A DNA stretch of 64,000 nucleotides from Chelativorans alearensis (lineage in GTDB: Bacteria; Pseudomonadota; Alphaproteobacteria; Rhizobiales; Rhizobiaceae): assembly GCF_010993735.1 (NCBI RefSeq), contig NZ_WQNI01000008.1:1-64000 (forward strand), written 5' to 3'. A program made the translations under genes and the position numbers. The notes under the pieces are model-generated. The model saw only the letters and a list, made by a program, of their open reading frames with translations, had not been told where the DNA came from and did not search any database. Each line of letters begins with the position of its first letter. The stretch's first letter is position 1. Of this stretch, positions 35,195-43,954 are shown in pieces.

Positions 35195-35275
35195 GACCGC
35201 TGGTACGACCTGGCCTTCGCCAAGGCATTGAAGAACGGCGCGGTGCATGCGCGCTATACGGTGCGGCGGGATTGA
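35195..35275 (+). pseudogene. possible short gene remnant after pth
   Basis: In frame with pth, after its TAG, 26 codons (DRWYDLAFAKALKNGAVHAR onward) with core-like codon bias end at TGA 35275. It reads like the end of a real protein rather than random intergenic DNA, but no family is recognised. Either a degraded gene or an eroded pth extension. Confidence 0.25.
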
Positions 35276-35351
35276 TCGAAGATCGTCTCCGGCCTATATA
35301 GAAGACACGAAGCTCGTGTTTTCGTGAGATCGTGAAGGCTAGAGGACGGCG

Positions 35352-35711
35352 ATGAGGAATGTCACCATTTCCCTGGACGACGAGCTGCACCACACGACGC
35401 GCGTCGAGGCGGCGAAGGCTGGCAAGAGCATGTCGCGATACATTGCCGACGTCTTGGAAGCGGCGGCAAGAACGGCGCCCGAAAGAGCAGCAGAGGGCAA
35501 TCCTCAAGCTGAAGCTCTGGAACGCATCTTTGCCGGCCCCATGTGGGACGCTACCGAGAACGGCCGCACGCCTACAGCGGACGAGCGTAATGAACGCAAA
35601 AGCGTGAAGGCGCGCCTGGAAGCGCTTCGCCAGATTTGGGAGTCGCCCACACTTCCCTTGTCCGAGAATGGGCGCATGCCCGACGCAGACGAGCGCAATG
35701 CCCGCCGCTAA
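35352..35711 (+). CDS. ribbon-helix-helix antitoxin with duplicated motif
   Basis: A 119-residue protein. Residues 1-38 form a CopG/Arc-like ribbon-helix-helix (MRNVTISLDDELHHTTRVEA then SMSRYIADVLE). The C-terminal part carries two copies of a motif ENGR-x-P-x-ADERN-x-R at 69-82 and 105-118, a 36-residue period, probably two toxin-binding segments. The toxin ATG lies 14 bp inside its end. The module sits between pth and ychF. Confidence 0.8.
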   Translation: MRNVTISLDDELHHTTRVEAAKAGKSMSRYIADVLEAAARTAPERAAEGNPQAEALERIFAGPMWDATENGRTPTADERNERKSVKARLEALRQIWESPTLPLSENGRMPDADERNARR

Positions 35712-36141
35712 AGTGTTCATCGACAGCACGACCCTGCTTTACACGCTTGATCGCAAGGAGCCGAAGAAGCGGCTAAAGGCTGTCATTTGGCTGGCCGCCT
35801 TGGCCGAAGGCGGGATCACCAACCTGCAGGTCCTGAACGAAGTGGCAAGCGTGCTGACGAAGAAGCGTGCCAGATTTGACGGTATCGATATACCCGCAAG
35901 GATCGACAATTTCACCACCTTCGGGAAACGTCCGCTGACATGGCAGGAGGTTCTGCATGCGCGCGGCTTGCATGAACGTTATGGCTACTCCTGGTGGGAC
36001 TGTCTGCTGCTTGCCTCCGCGCTCGAACTCGGCTGCGCCCATTTCCTCTCCGAGGATTTGCAGGACGGGCAGACGATCGAAGGCTTGACGATCATCGACC
36101 CTTTCGCCCATAGCCCTGAGCGAATTCTGGCATCCCCTTAA
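35698..36141 (+). CDS. PIN-domain toxin of a type II TA module
   Basis: A 147-residue PIN nuclease with acidic residues D9 (VFIDSTTLLY), E48 (QVLNEVASVL), D101 (YSWWDCLLLASA) and D120 (FLSEDLQDG), all present. The YSWWDCLLLASALE segment is typical of one VapC group. It overlaps the antitoxin by 14 bp and ends 14 bp before the ychF ATG, so toxin and ychF could be on one message. Confidence 0.9.
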   Translation: MPAAKVFIDSTTLLYTLDRKEPKKRLKAVIWLAALAEGGITNLQVLNEVASVLTKKRARFDGIDIPARIDNFTTFGKRPLTWQEVLHARGLHERYGYSWWDCLLLASALELGCAHFLSEDLQDGQTIEGLTIIDPFAHSPERILASP

Positions 36142-36155
36142 GGAACTTCGAAATC

Positions 36156-37259
36156 ATGGGTTTCAAATGCGGCATCGTCGGCCTGCCCAATGTCGGCAAG
36201 TCGACGCTCTTCAACGCGCTGACGAAAACGGCCGCGGCACAGGCCGCGAACTACCCCTTCTGCACCATCGAGCCCAACACGGGCGAGGTGGCCGTGCCGG
36301 ATCCGCGGCTGAAGAAGATCGCCGGGATCGCCCAATCGAAGGCGGTCGTGCCGACGCGTATTTCCTTCGTGGATATCGCCGGGCTGGTGCGCGGCGCCTC
36401 CAAGGGCGAAGGGCTGGGCAACCAGTTCCTGGCCAACATCCGCGAGGTGGACGCCATCGTGCATGTGCTGCGCTGCTTCGAGGATGACGACATTGCCCAC
36501 GTCGAAGGCCGTATCGACCCGATGGCCGACGCCGAGACGGTGGAGACGGAGCTGATGCTGGCCGACCTTGAAAGCCTGGAGCGGCGCATCGTGCAGACGC
36601 GCAAGCGCGCCACCGGCAAGGACAAGGAGGCGATCGCCGTCCTGCCGATGATGGAGAAGGCGCTGGCGCTCCTGCAGGACGGCAAGCCGGTGCGCCTGCT
36701 TCTTCCGGGGCTTGCGGCCGAGGACCTGCATATCCTGCGTTCGCTCGATCTTTTGACGTCGAAGCCGGTGCTTTACGTCTGCAACGTCGCCGAGGGCGAT
36801 GCGGCGGGCGGCAACGCGCACAGCGCGGCGGTGGAGAAGATGGCCGAGGCGCAAGGGGCGAAATCCGTGGTGATCTCGGCGGCCATCGAGGCGGAGGTGG
36901 CGCAGCTTCCCGACGAGGAGGCGGCGGAGTATCTGGAGGCGATGGGGCTCGAGGAGCCTGGTCTCGACCGGCTGATCCGCGCCGGCTACGAACTGCTGGA
37001 CCTCATCACCTTCTTCACCGTCGGCCCCAAGGAGGCGCGCGCCTGGACCGTGCAGAAGGGCGCCAAGGCGCCGCAGGCGGCGGGCGAGATCCATACGGAC
37101 TTCGAGCGCGGCTTCATCCGCGCCCAGACCATCGCCTATGACGACTTCGTGCGGCTGGGCGGCGAGACGGCGGCGCGCGAGGCCGGCAAGGCGCGCGACG
37201 AAGGCAAGGAATACGTGGTGGCAGACGGCGACGTGATGCTGTTCAAGTTCAATGTGTGA
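36156..37259 (+). CDS. ychF: redox-regulated ATPase/GTPase YchF
   Basis: A 367-residue OBG-family P-loop protein. G1 GLPNVGKST (7-15), the strand with [15 protein letters not shown]3-like [22 protein letters not shown], then the coiled coil and C-terminal TGS domain ([34 protein letters not shown], ending [10 protein letters not shown]). YchF prefers ATP and binds ribosomes. It usually follows pth directly; here a TA module lies between. Confidence 0.96.
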   Translation: MGFKCGIVGLPNVGKSTLFNALTKTAAAQAANYPFCTIEPNTGEVAVPDPRLKKIAGIAQSKAVVPTRISFVDIAGLVRGASKGEGLGNQFLANIREVDAIVHVLRCFEDDDIAHVEGRIDPMADAETVETELMLADLESLERRIVQTRKRATGKDKEAIAVLPMMEKALALLQDGKPVRLLLPGLAAEDLHILRSLDLLTSKPVLYVCNVAEGDAAGGNAHSAAVEKMAEAQGAKSVVISAAIEAEVAQLPDEEAAEYLEAMGLEEPGLDRLIRAGYELLDLITFFTVGPKEARAWTVQKGAKAPQAAGEIHTDFERGFIRAQTIAYDDFVRLGGETAAREAGKARDEGKEYVVADGDVMLFKFNV

Positions 37260-37357
37260 CTTGTGCCGGCAGGCCTTGCATTGACCGCCTGGTAAACGGA
37301 GCCGTGCCGCCGATGGTCGATTAGGGCCGCTGGCCTTGTATCGGGAAGGGAGATGCG

Positions 37358-37822
37358 ATGAGCGGGAAGCGCTGGGCCTACGAGGACTTTTACGAGGGCT
37401 GCGTCATCGCCCTGCCCGAGAAGCGCGTCGGCAAGGAGGAGATCGTCGCTTTCGCCTCCGAGTTCGACGCCCAGCCGATGCATCTCGACGAGGAAGCGGG
37501 CAAGGCGAGCCTGCTCGGCGGGCTCGCGGCTTCGGGCTGGCACACCTGCTCGATATTCATGCGCATGATGTGCGAGGCCTTCCTGCTCGATTCCACCTCG
37601 CAGGGCTCGCCCGGCATCACCGACATGCGCTGGCAGCGCCCGGTGCTGGCCGGCGACCGGCTTTCGGGCGCCTCGACGGTGCTTTCCCGGCGGCTTCTGA
37701 AGTCGCGGCCCGATCTCGGCCTCGTCACCTTCCGGCACGAAGTGAAGAACCAGAATGGCGAGAGGGTGATCCTGTGCGAGAACCCGATCCTGTTCCGCCT
37801 GCGCGAGAAAGGTGCGGCATGA
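37358..37822 (+). CDS. MaoC-like hot-dog hydratase 1
   Basis: A 154-residue single hot-dog domain with FASEFDAQPMHLDEEAGKASLLGGLAASGWHT, containing the D-x-x-P-x-H catalytic motif (Asp38, His43 region). Family members hydrate enoyl-CoA or related acyl-CoAs; the substrate here is unknown. ATG at 37358 with AAGGGAG upstream. It overlaps the second MaoC gene by 4 bp, pointing to co-translation and possibly a heteromer. Confidence 0.88.
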   Translation: MSGKRWAYEDFYEGCVIALPEKRVGKEEIVAFASEFDAQPMHLDEEAGKASLLGGLAASGWHTCSIFMRMMCEAFLLDSTSQGSPGITDMRWQRPVLAGDRLSGASTVLSRRLLKSRPDLGLVTFRHEVKNQNGERVILCENPILFRLREKGAA

Positions 37823-38286
37823 GCCTTGAGGCCTACCTGCGGCTCGGCGAGACGGTCACGCTCGGCAGCCACACCTTCACGGCGGACGAGATCAAGCGTT
37901 TCGCCGAAAAGTACGACCCGCAGCCCTTTCATCTGGACGAGAAGGCGGCACAGCAAAGCGTGTTCGGCCGGCTGTGCGCGTCGGGTTGGCATACCTGCGC
38001 CATGTGGATGAAGTACAACCTGCAAAACGCGCGGACCGATGACGGCGCCTGGCGCGAGCCGGGCCCGCGGCCGGAATTCGGTCCCTCGCCGGGGTTCTCC
38101 AACTTGAAATGGCTGAAGCCGGTCTATGCCGGGGATACGATTACCTTTACCCGCACCGCGGTGTCGCACCGGGCGCTGGCCTCGCGGCCTGGGTGGCGGC
38201 TTTTGTCGTTGAAGGCGGGGGCGTTCAACGGCGACGGGCAGGCGGTGCTGGAGTTTGATAATGCTGTGCTTTTGAGGGTTGGGTAG
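37819..38286 (+). CDS. MaoC-like hot-dog hydratase 2
   Basis: A 155-residue paralogue of the preceding protein with FAEKYDPQPFHLDEKAAQQSVFGRLCASGWHTCAMW, keeping the D-x-x-P-x-H motif. Both halves of the pair thus look catalytic, unlike fused eukaryotic-type enzymes where one half is dead. The last 25 codons use less optimal codons. Convergent with apt, 53 bp between stops. Confidence 0.88.
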   Translation: MSLEAYLRLGETVTLGSHTFTADEIKRFAEKYDPQPFHLDEKAAQQSVFGRLCASGWHTCAMWMKYNLQNARTDDGAWREPGPRPEFGPSPGFSNLKWLKPVYAGDTITFTRTAVSHRALASRPGWRLLSLKAGAFNGDGQAVLEFDNAVLLRVG

Positions 38287-38339
38287 GCGAGTCAGGACGG
38301 ACGGGGACCTGGCGCCTCCAAGGCACCCGATAGACAGCC

Positions 38340-38885
38340 TCAATCCCCCTCGAACGAAATCAGCGTGCGCACGTCCACGCCCAGCGCTTCGAGCTTGGCG
38401 CGGCCGCCGAGGTCCGGCAGGTCTATGACGAAGCAGGCGGCGACGATGTCGGCGCCCATCTGGCGCAGAAGCCGGACGGCGCCTTCGGCCGTGCCGCCGG
38501 TGGCGATGAGGTCGTCAACGAGGATCACCTTCTCGCCCGGCTCCACCGCGTCGACGTGCATTTCCATCTCGTCGAGCCCGTATTCCAGGCTGTAGGCGAC
38601 GCGCACCGTCTCGTGCGGCAGCTTCCCCTTCTTGCGGATGGGGACGAAGCCGGAGGAGAGCTGGTGGGCGATGGCACCGCCCAGAATGAAGCCGCGCGCC
38701 TCTATACCGGCGATCTTGTCGATCTTGGAGCCGGCATAGGGGTGAACGAGCTCGTCCACGGTGCGGCGGAAGGCGCGCGCGTTGCCCAGAAGCGTGGTGA
38801 TGTCGCGGAAGAGGATTCCCGGCTTCGGATAGTCGGGAATGGTGCGGATGGCGGAAAGAAGCGTGTCTTCGAGGGAAGGTTTCAT
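38340..38885 (-). CDS. apt: adenine phosphoribosyltransferase
   Basis: A 181-residue type I PRTase that makes AMP from adenine and [18 protein letters not shown]-like opening ([18 protein letters not shown]), [14 protein letters not shown], the flexible loop [20 protein letters not shown] and PRPP loop [14 protein letters not shown] are present. The ATG at 38885 gives the normal length; the longer open frame starts inside the terminator region. It lies downstream of petC but a strong terminator separates them. Confidence 0.95.
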   Translation of the reverse strand: MKPSLEDTLLSAIRTIPDYPKPGILFRDITTLLGNARAFRRTVDELVHPYAGSKIDKIAGIEARGFILGGAIAHQLSSGFVPIRKKGKLPHETVRVAYSLEYGLDEMEMHVDAVEPGEKVILVDDLIATGGTAEGAVRLLRQMGADIVAACFVIDLPDLGGRAKLEALGVDVRTLISFEGD

Positions 38886-38930
38886 CGGCAGCCCCGGTCC
38901 GTTGCAACCCCTTTTGCCCTTTTGCGCGCC

Positions 38931-38957
38931 AAAAGAAAAGGGCGCCCGACGGCGCCC
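38931..38957 (-). terminator. intrinsic terminator after petABC
   Basis: On the minus strand GGGCGCC, GTCG, GGCGCCC-type stem (38957-38951 with 38946-38940) followed by TTTTCTTTT. It separates the pet operon from apt. Confidence 0.8.
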
Positions 38958-38980
38958 CTCGCCTTTTGTCGTGGCCTTAA

Positions 38981-39081
38981 ACCAGTTCATCGTTTCATGG
39001 AATCGGTGAACTGGTCCAAGTCGTTGTTTTGTCGCAATTCCGGACGGAAACCGGTTCCCACTTTTTCTGGAATTGCTTCAG
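38981..39081. repeat. two-hairpin intergenic repeat, copy 3
   Basis: Hairpin A: ACCAGTTCA (38981-38989) with TGAACTGGT (39007-39015). Linker with CGTTGTTTT. Hairpin B: GCAATTCC (39034-39041) with GGAATTGC (39069-39076). Its right edge (GGAATTGCTTCAG) contains the petC stop codon (39078-39080 on the minus strand). Confidence 0.85.
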
Positions 39082-39902
39082 TGGACTTCGGCCCACACCT
39101 TGCGCTTCGTGAGGTAGACGAGGCCGCCGAAGAGGACCAGGAAGACCATCACGGTGAAGCCGGTTGCCTTGCGCGCCTCCATGTGCGGCTCGGCGGCCCA
39201 CATCATGAAGGCGGCGATGTCGCGGGCGTACTGGTCGACCGTCTCCGGGCTGCCGTCCTCATAGGTCACCATGCCGTCCGAGAGCGGGGGCGCCATGGAG
39301 AGCGAGACGGCACTCAGGAAATAGGGATTGTAATAGGTGCCCTCGGGTACCTCGTGGCCTTCCGCGTCTTCCTCATAGCCGGTCAGAAGCGCGTGGATGT
39401 AATCCGGACCGCCCTCGGCATATTGGGTGAAGATGTCGAAGAGGAAGGTGGGAAAGCCGCGCTCGACGGCGCGCGCCTTGGCGAGAAGCGAGAAGTCCGG
39501 CGGCGCGGCGCCATTGTTGGAGGCCGCCGCCTGCTGCGGATTGGCGAAGGGCGCAGGGAAATGGTCGGACGGCGTGGCGGGACGGGTGAACATGTCGCCG
39601 TTCTCGTCCGGGCCGTCTTCGACCTCGTATTCGGAGGCGATGGCGCGCGCCTGCTCCTCGGTGTAGCCGAGATCTTCAAGGTTGCGGAAGGCGACCAGGT
39701 CGAGCGAATGGCAGGAGGAGCAGACCTCGCGGTATACCTTCAAGCCGCGCTGCAGTTGGCCCTTGTCGTAGGTGCCGAAGGGGCCGTCGAAGCTCCATTC
39801 GAGCTGCGGCGGCTTCTTCAGCGGGTATTCCGCCGCATCCGCGGAGGTGACCATGGCAATGCCGAGGCCGAGCGCAGCCAGCCCGTTTAGAAACGTCTTC
39901 AT
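39078..39902 (-). CDS. petC: cytochrome c1 of the bc1 complex
   Basis: A 274-residue haem protein. A signal peptide (1-24), CSSCH haem site with C61, C64 and H65, an axial Met in VSLSMAPPL, and a C-terminal membrane anchor FTVMVFLVLFGGLVYLTKRK. It passes electrons from the Rieske protein to cytochrome c. ATG at 39902 with AAAGGA upstream; the frame is open into petB but that reading has no site. Third gene of petABC; TGA is provided by the repeat. Confidence 0.95.
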   Translation of the reverse strand: MKTFLNGLAALGLGIAMVTSADAAEYPLKKPPQLEWSFDGPFGTYDKGQLQRGLKVYREVCSSCHSLDLVAFRNLEDLGYTEEQARAIASEYEVEDGPDENGDMFTRPATPSDHFPAPFANPQQAAASNNGAAPPDFSLLAKARAVERGFPTFLFDIFTQYAEGGPDYIHALLTGYEEDAEGHEVPEGTYYNPYFLSAVSLSMAPPLSDGMVTYEDGSPETVDQYARDIAAFMMWAAEPHMEARKATGFTVMVFLVLFGGLVYLTKRKVWAEVH

Positions 39903-39931
39903 TTCCAAGATCCTTTTGCGCATACGCTCGC

Positions 39932-41209
39932 TCATGCCTCGCCGGCGGCCGGGGTGCCGGGCTTGTTCTTCTCCAGCACCGCCTCGGTGATCGAGTTCGG
40001 CGGCCGGCGCGGCGTCTCTACGAGGCCGAGGACCGGCATGACGACGACGAAGAACGCGAAATAGTAGAGCGTGGCGGCCTGTGCCATGGCCACATAGGTG
40101 CCCTCCGCCGGCCTCGAGCCGAGCCAGCCGAGGAAGATGGCATCGGCCACGAAAAGCCAGAAGAAGAGCTTGTACCACGGCCGGTAGACCGCCGAGCGCA
40201 CCTTCGAGGTGTCGAGCCAGGGCACCACGAACAGGACCGCGATGGCGCCGAACATGGCGAGCACGCCACCGAGCTTGGAATCGATCGGTCCGATGTTGAA
40301 GGTGATGGCGCGCAGGATCGCGTAGAAGGGCAGGAAGTACCACTCGGGCACGATGTGCGCCGGCGTCTTGAGTGGGTTGGCCTCGATATAGTTGTCGGGG
40401 TGGCCGAGATAATTGGGGATGTAGAAGACGAAATAGGCGAACACCAGGAAGAAGACGACCATGGCAAAGCCGTCCTTGATGGTCGCGTAGGGCGTGAAGG
40501 CCACCGTGTCGGTCTTCTGCTTCACCTCGATGCCGGTCGGGTTGGACTGCCCGGTCACATGCAGCGCCCAGATGTGCAGGACGACGACGCCGGCGATCAT
40601 GAAGGGCAAGAGATAGTGCAGCGAGAAGAAGCGATTAAGCGTCGGGTTGTCGACGGCGAAACCGCCGAGCAGAAGCTGCTGGATCCAGTCGCCGACGAGC
40701 GGGATCGCCGTGAAGAAGCCGGTGATGACGGTGGCGCCCCAGAAGCTCATCTGCCCCCACGGCAAAACGTAGCCCATGAAGGCGGTGGCCATCATGAGGA
40801 GGTAGATGATGCAGCCGAGAATCCACAGAAGCTCGCGCGGCGCCTTGTAGGAGCCGTAGTAGAGGCCGCGGAAGATATGCACATAGACGGCGATGAAGAA
40901 GAAGGAGGCGCCGTTCGAGTGCAGGTAGCGCAGAAGCCAGCCGGAATTGACGTCGCGCATGATCTTCTCGACGGAGTTGAAGGCGATCTCCGTGTTGGCG
41001 GCGTAATGCATGGCGAGCACGATGCCGGTGAGGATCTGCACCGCCAGCATGAGGGTGAGGATGCCGCCGAAGGTGTAGGCGTAGTTGAGGTTGCGCGGCA
41101 CCGGGTAGGCGACGAAGGAATCGTAGACGAGGCGCGGCAGCGGAAGGCGCGCATCCATCCAGCGCCCGAGGCCCGTCTTGGGGGTGTAGGTAGAATGTCC
41201 ACCGCTCAT
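39932..41209 (-). CDS. petB: cytochrome b of the bc1 complex
   Basis: A 425-residue membrane protein with eight helices. The Qo-side [13 protein letters not shown] (PEWY motif), [20 protein letters not shown], and paired histidines on helices B and D ([37 protein letters not shown]) for two b haems are all visible. Oxidises ubiquinol in the Q cycle. ATG at 41209 with GGGAG upstream; 20 bp after petA. Confidence 0.96.
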   Translation of the reverse strand: MSGGHSTYTPKTGLGRWMDARLPLPRLVYDSFVAYPVPRNLNYAYTFGGILTLMLAVQILTGIVLAMHYAANTEIAFNSVEKIMRDVNSGWLLRYLHSNGASFFFIAVYVHIFRGLYYGSYKAPRELLWILGCIIYLLMMATAFMGYVLPWGQMSFWGATVITGFFTAIPLVGDWIQQLLLGGFAVDNPTLNRFFSLHYLLPFMIAGVVVLHIWALHVTGQSNPTGIEVKQKTDTVAFTPYATIKDGFAMVVFFLVFAYFVFYIPNYLGHPDNYIEANPLKTPAHIVPEWYFLPFYAILRAITFNIGPIDSKLGGVLAMFGAIAVLFVVPWLDTSKVRSAVYRPWYKLFFWLFVADAIFLGWLGSRPAEGTYVAMAQAATLYYFAFFVVVMPVLGLVETPRRPPNSITEAVLEKNKPGTPAAGEA

Positions 41210-41229
41210 CTTGAAATACGCTCCCTTGC

Positions 41230-41793
41230 CTACCCGATCTGAACGACCGTGTCGGAGATGAATTCGAATGCCGGGACGGCCATGTTTTCCGGCGCGGGCC
41301 CTTTGCGGACGCGCCCTGCCGTATCGTAATGCGAGCCATGGCAGGGGCAGAACCAGCCGCCGAAATCGCCCTGCTGGCCAAGCGGCACGCATCCCAGATG
41401 CGTGCAGATGCCGATCATGACCAGCCAGTTCTCCTTGCCCTCGCCGGCCGAGCGATCGATGTCCGTGGCCGGCGCGTCGGCCGGCAGGTTGTCGTTGCGG
41501 GCGATGGGATCCTTGAGATCCTCGAGAGGCACCTGGCGGGCCGCCTCGATCTCCTCATCGGTGCGGTTGCGGATGAAGACGGGCTGGCCGCGCCACTTCA
41601 CCGTCAACGACATGCCGGGCTCGACGGCCGAGACATCGACCTGGATGGAGGCCAGCGCCCTGGTGGAGGCGTCGGGGCGCATCTGGTCGATGAACGGCCA
41701 AATGGCGCCGGCCGCACCCACGGCGCCGGCCGTGGCCGTGGCCACGTAGAGAAAGTCGCGACGGGTGTGTTCGGTCGAATCGGTAGCGTTCAC
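41230..41793 (-). CDS. petA: Rieske iron-sulfur subunit of the bc1 complex
   Basis: A 187-residue protein. A twin-arginine start [20 protein letters not shown] serves as uncleaved anchor, followed by the 2Fe-2S binding boxes CTHLGCVP (C130, H132, C135) and CPCHGSHYD (C149, C151, H152), with the flanking disulfide Cys as usual. First gene of the operon; its promoter should lie in 41794-41985, shared with the divergent side of nothing else (the next gene reads the same way). Confidence 0.95.
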   Translation of the reverse strand: MNATDSTEHTRRDFLYVATATAGAVGAAGAIWPFIDQMRPDASTRALASIQVDVSAVEPGMSLTVKWRGQPVFIRNRTDEEIEAARQVPLEDLKDPIARNDNLPADAPATDIDRSAGEGKENWLVMIGICTHLGCVPLGQQGDFGGWFCPCHGSHYDTAGRVRKGPAPENMAVPAFEFISDTVVQIG

Positions 41794-41985
41794 GGAGCTG
41801 CGGTCCTTTTACCTGATGCCTGCCGGGAAGAAGCGCATGTCGACACGCACCTGCCCCTCGGATTCGCCACGACGGGCCGGCCGTTCCCCCGGCAATTGGC
41901 GATGGTTTCTATGCTCGACGGTCTGACTTGTCCAGACGCCGGAGAGACGCAGGGCAGATTGTCGCGGGGATAACAACCCTCGCCG

Positions 41986-42297
41986 CTACCGCGCGCCGAG
42001 CCGCACCAGGACCGCACGCGGGATGGCCAGGTGGCGCACCACCTCGTCGTGCCGTTTCAGCCCACACATCTCGCGCTGGATGAAGTAGGCATAGACGGCA
42101 TCCGCCGCCTCGCGCAGCAAGCCGGCGCGTTCCGCACCCACGCCGTTATGCGCGGCAAGGCGGGCCAGGCTCTCCTCGGCGCGCCGGCCAGCGCGGCCAA
42201 GGGCGGCCGCCATCTCCTCGGCAAGCTCGTAGTCGAGCGTGGCAATGCCGGTGCGGGGCTTGGGCGAGGCGCCCGATGAGGCCGGGGGACGCGGCAT
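41986..42297 (-). CDS. DUF6665-like hypothetical protein
   Basis: A 103-residue helical protein with GIATLDYELAEEMAAALGRAGRR and AVYAYFIQREMCGLKRHDEVVRHLAIPRAV. This pattern matches, by recollection, the DUF6665 family of Alphaproteobacteria. Function unknown. On the same strand as petABC, 192 bp upstream, and divergent from the cupin gene. Confidence 0.7.
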   Translation of the reverse strand: MPRPPASSGASPKPRTGIATLDYELAEEMAAALGRAGRRAEESLARLAAHNGVGAERAGLLREAADAVYAYFIQREMCGLKRHDEVVRHLAIPRAVLVRLGAR

Positions 42298-42371
42298 GAA
42301 ATTCTCCTGACGATCTGCGACCGTTCCGTCTCGACATAACGCCTCGACAGAAACCGGAGGCGGGGCATATT

Positions 42372-42725
42372 GTGCCCATCATGGCGCATGTCATCAACCG
42401 CGAGAGTTGGGCCGACCTGCCCGAGGGCTGGCACGGCGAATGGGAGGGCGGCCCGTTCCAGGCCGGCATCTCCGTCATTTTCTTTGCAAGTGAGAAGGTC
42501 GGTGCGGGGCCGCGGCTTCACACCCACCCGTATCCCGAGACCTTCATCGTGCGCCGGGGCCGCGCCCGCTTCACGGTGGACGGCAAGGCGATCGACGCGG
42601 AGGCGGGACAGATCCTGGTGGTGCCGGCCGGCACGCCGCACAAATTCGAAAACCTCGGGCCGGGGGTGCTGGAGACCACCGATATCCATGCCAGCGAGCG
42701 GTTCGTTACCGAATGGCTGGAGTGA
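42372..42725 (+). CDS. cupin domain protein
   Basis: A 117-residue small-barrel protein. Cupin motif 1 reads HTHPYPETFIVRRGRARF (metal ligands two His and Glu) and motif 2 reads GQILVVPAGTPHKFEN (His ligand). Likely metal-binding, maybe an isomerase or dioxygenase fold; substrate unknown. A GTG at 42372 has GGAGG 11 bases upstream and is preferred; ATG at 42381 is the alternative. Confidence 0.85.
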   Translation: MPIMAHVINRESWADLPEGWHGEWEGGPFQAGISVIFFASEKVGAGPRLHTHPYPETFIVRRGRARFTVDGKAIDAEAGQILVVPAGTPHKFENLGPGVLETTDIHASERFVTEWLE

Positions 42726-42759
42726 CGGCGGCGCGGGTGCCGCAGAAAGGAACTTCCCG

Positions 42760-43392
42760 ATGACGCTTCTGGAGCTTTCGGCGTTCAGCCTTGTCGCAGC
42801 CCTTCTGGTGATCTCGCCCGGGCCCAACGGTGTGCTGATCGCCAAGACCGTGCCGACCTCCGGCAAGGCGGCGGGCTTTGCCAACATCGCCGGCTTCTTC
42901 GCCGCCTTCTACCTGCACGGCGCGCTGTCGATCCTCGGTATCTCCATCATCCTCATGCAGTCGGCGCAGGCCTTCTTCGTCGTCAAGATGCTGGGCGCGG
43001 CCTATCTGTGCTTCATCGGCGTCAAGGCGCTGTGGCAAGCCTGGAAGGGCGTGACCGCGCCGGCGCATGTAGCCCCGGCCAGACGCAGGCGCACCCTGGC
43101 GCGTGCCGTCGCTGAAGGCTTCCTCACCAACGCGCTGAACCCGAAGGTGTCGATGTTTTACCTTGCAGCCTTCCCGCAGTTCATCCCCGCCAGCGCCGAC
43201 GGCGTGACGTGGGCATTCCTGCTGGTGGCGATCCACTCGCTTATCAACATCGTGTGGTTTTCGGCCCTGGTGCTGCTTTTCTCGACGCTGAAGGGGCTCG
43301 GCGGCCAGCCCAGCGTGCAGCGGTGGGTGAAGGCCGTGACGGGAGCGGTCTTCGTCGCTTTCGGGCTGAAGCTGGCAACGCTGAGGCCCTAA
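42760..43392 (+). CDS. LysE/RhtB family amino-acid exporter
   Basis: A 210-residue protein with six hydrophobic helices. The signature SPGPNGVLIAKT (19-30), GAAYLCFIGVKALWQAWKG and the late FLTNALNPKVSMFYLAAFPQFI are the hallmarks of LysE/RhtB exporters. AAAGGA precedes the ATG. It follows the cupin gene by 34 bp. Its stop overlaps the convergent antitoxin gene by 4 bp. Confidence 0.9.
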   Translation: MTLLELSAFSLVAALLVISPGPNGVLIAKTVPTSGKAAGFANIAGFFAAFYLHGALSILGISIILMQSAQAFFVVKMLGAAYLCFIGVKALWQAWKGVTAPAHVAPARRRRTLARAVAEGFLTNALNPKVSMFYLAAFPQFIPASADGVTWAFLLVAIHSLINIVWFSALVLLFSTLKGLGGQPSVQRWVKAVTGAVFVAFGLKLATLRP

Positions 43393-43658
43393 GCCGCGTT
43401 GCGGCGCTCCAGCCGTTCGCGCATGCCCTGCGGGTCGGCAAAGATGAGATCGATCAGCGTTTTCGCCGTTGCGTCGGGCTCTGTGCGCCGTTGCTCCCAA
43501 TTGCGGAGCGTGGCGAGCGGGATGCCGAGTAGCGCGGCGAAATCGGCCTGATTCATTCCAAGCAGAGCGCGCACGAAATTTAGCTTCGCGGGCGCGTCGA
43601 GCGGGCGTGTATTGCTCTCGTCCCACTCGGGGTTGTCGTCCCAATCTTCATCGACCAT
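43389..43658 (-). CDS. HTH-type antitoxin of a BrnT module
   Basis: An 89-residue protein with an acidic N-terminus (MVDEDWDDNPEWDE) and an XRE-like HTH, FVRALLGMNQADFAALLGIPLATLRNWEQRRTEPD. It is paired with BrnT by an 11-bp overlap. Unlike classical BrnA it has a helix-turn-helix instead of a ribbon-helix-helix; such HTH partners of BrnT are known. ATG at 43658 has AGGAAA upstream. Confidence 0.85.
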   Translation of the reverse strand: MVDEDWDDNPEWDESNTRPLDAPAKLNFVRALLGMNQADFAALLGIPLATLRNWEQRRTEPDATAKTLIDLIFADPQGMRERLERRNAA

Positions 43659-43911
43659 GTTTCCTGACCTCCCGGTCATTGGCTTTTCTTACGGAGATAA
43701 TTCGAAAGACCGCGTCGCGTATCGTGAAGGCGCAAACGTGAAGCCTGTCTCCCACATATCCGTACGACACATACCGGTCTTCGCCATATTCTCGCCTGTC
43801 ATCCAAGAAGGTTGCCACCTGATTTCGGATAACTTCGCGGCCAACGGCGAGTGAAAGCCCGCGTTCCCGGCGGTTCTTTTCGTCCTTTTCCGGATCGAAC
43901 GCTATCTCCAT
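43648..43911 (-). CDS. brnT: BrnT family toxin
   Basis: An 87-residue RelE-fold ribonuclease-type toxin. MEIAFDPEKDEKNRRERGLSL, then FLDDRREYGEDRYVSYGYVGDRLHVCAFTIRD and the C-terminal FRIISVRKANDREVRKHG, with Arg/Lys-rich active region, match BrnT. It precedes its antitoxin gene, the usual order for this family. It begins 43 bp after the hemF stop on the same strand. Confidence 0.92.
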   Translation of the reverse strand: MEIAFDPEKDEKNRRERGLSLAVGREVIRNQVATFLDDRREYGEDRYVSYGYVGDRLHVCAFTIRDAVFRIISVRKANDREVRKHGR

Positions 43912-43954
43912 CTACTGGGGAATATACGCTTCTAGCGTACAATCCGCAAGTCCC

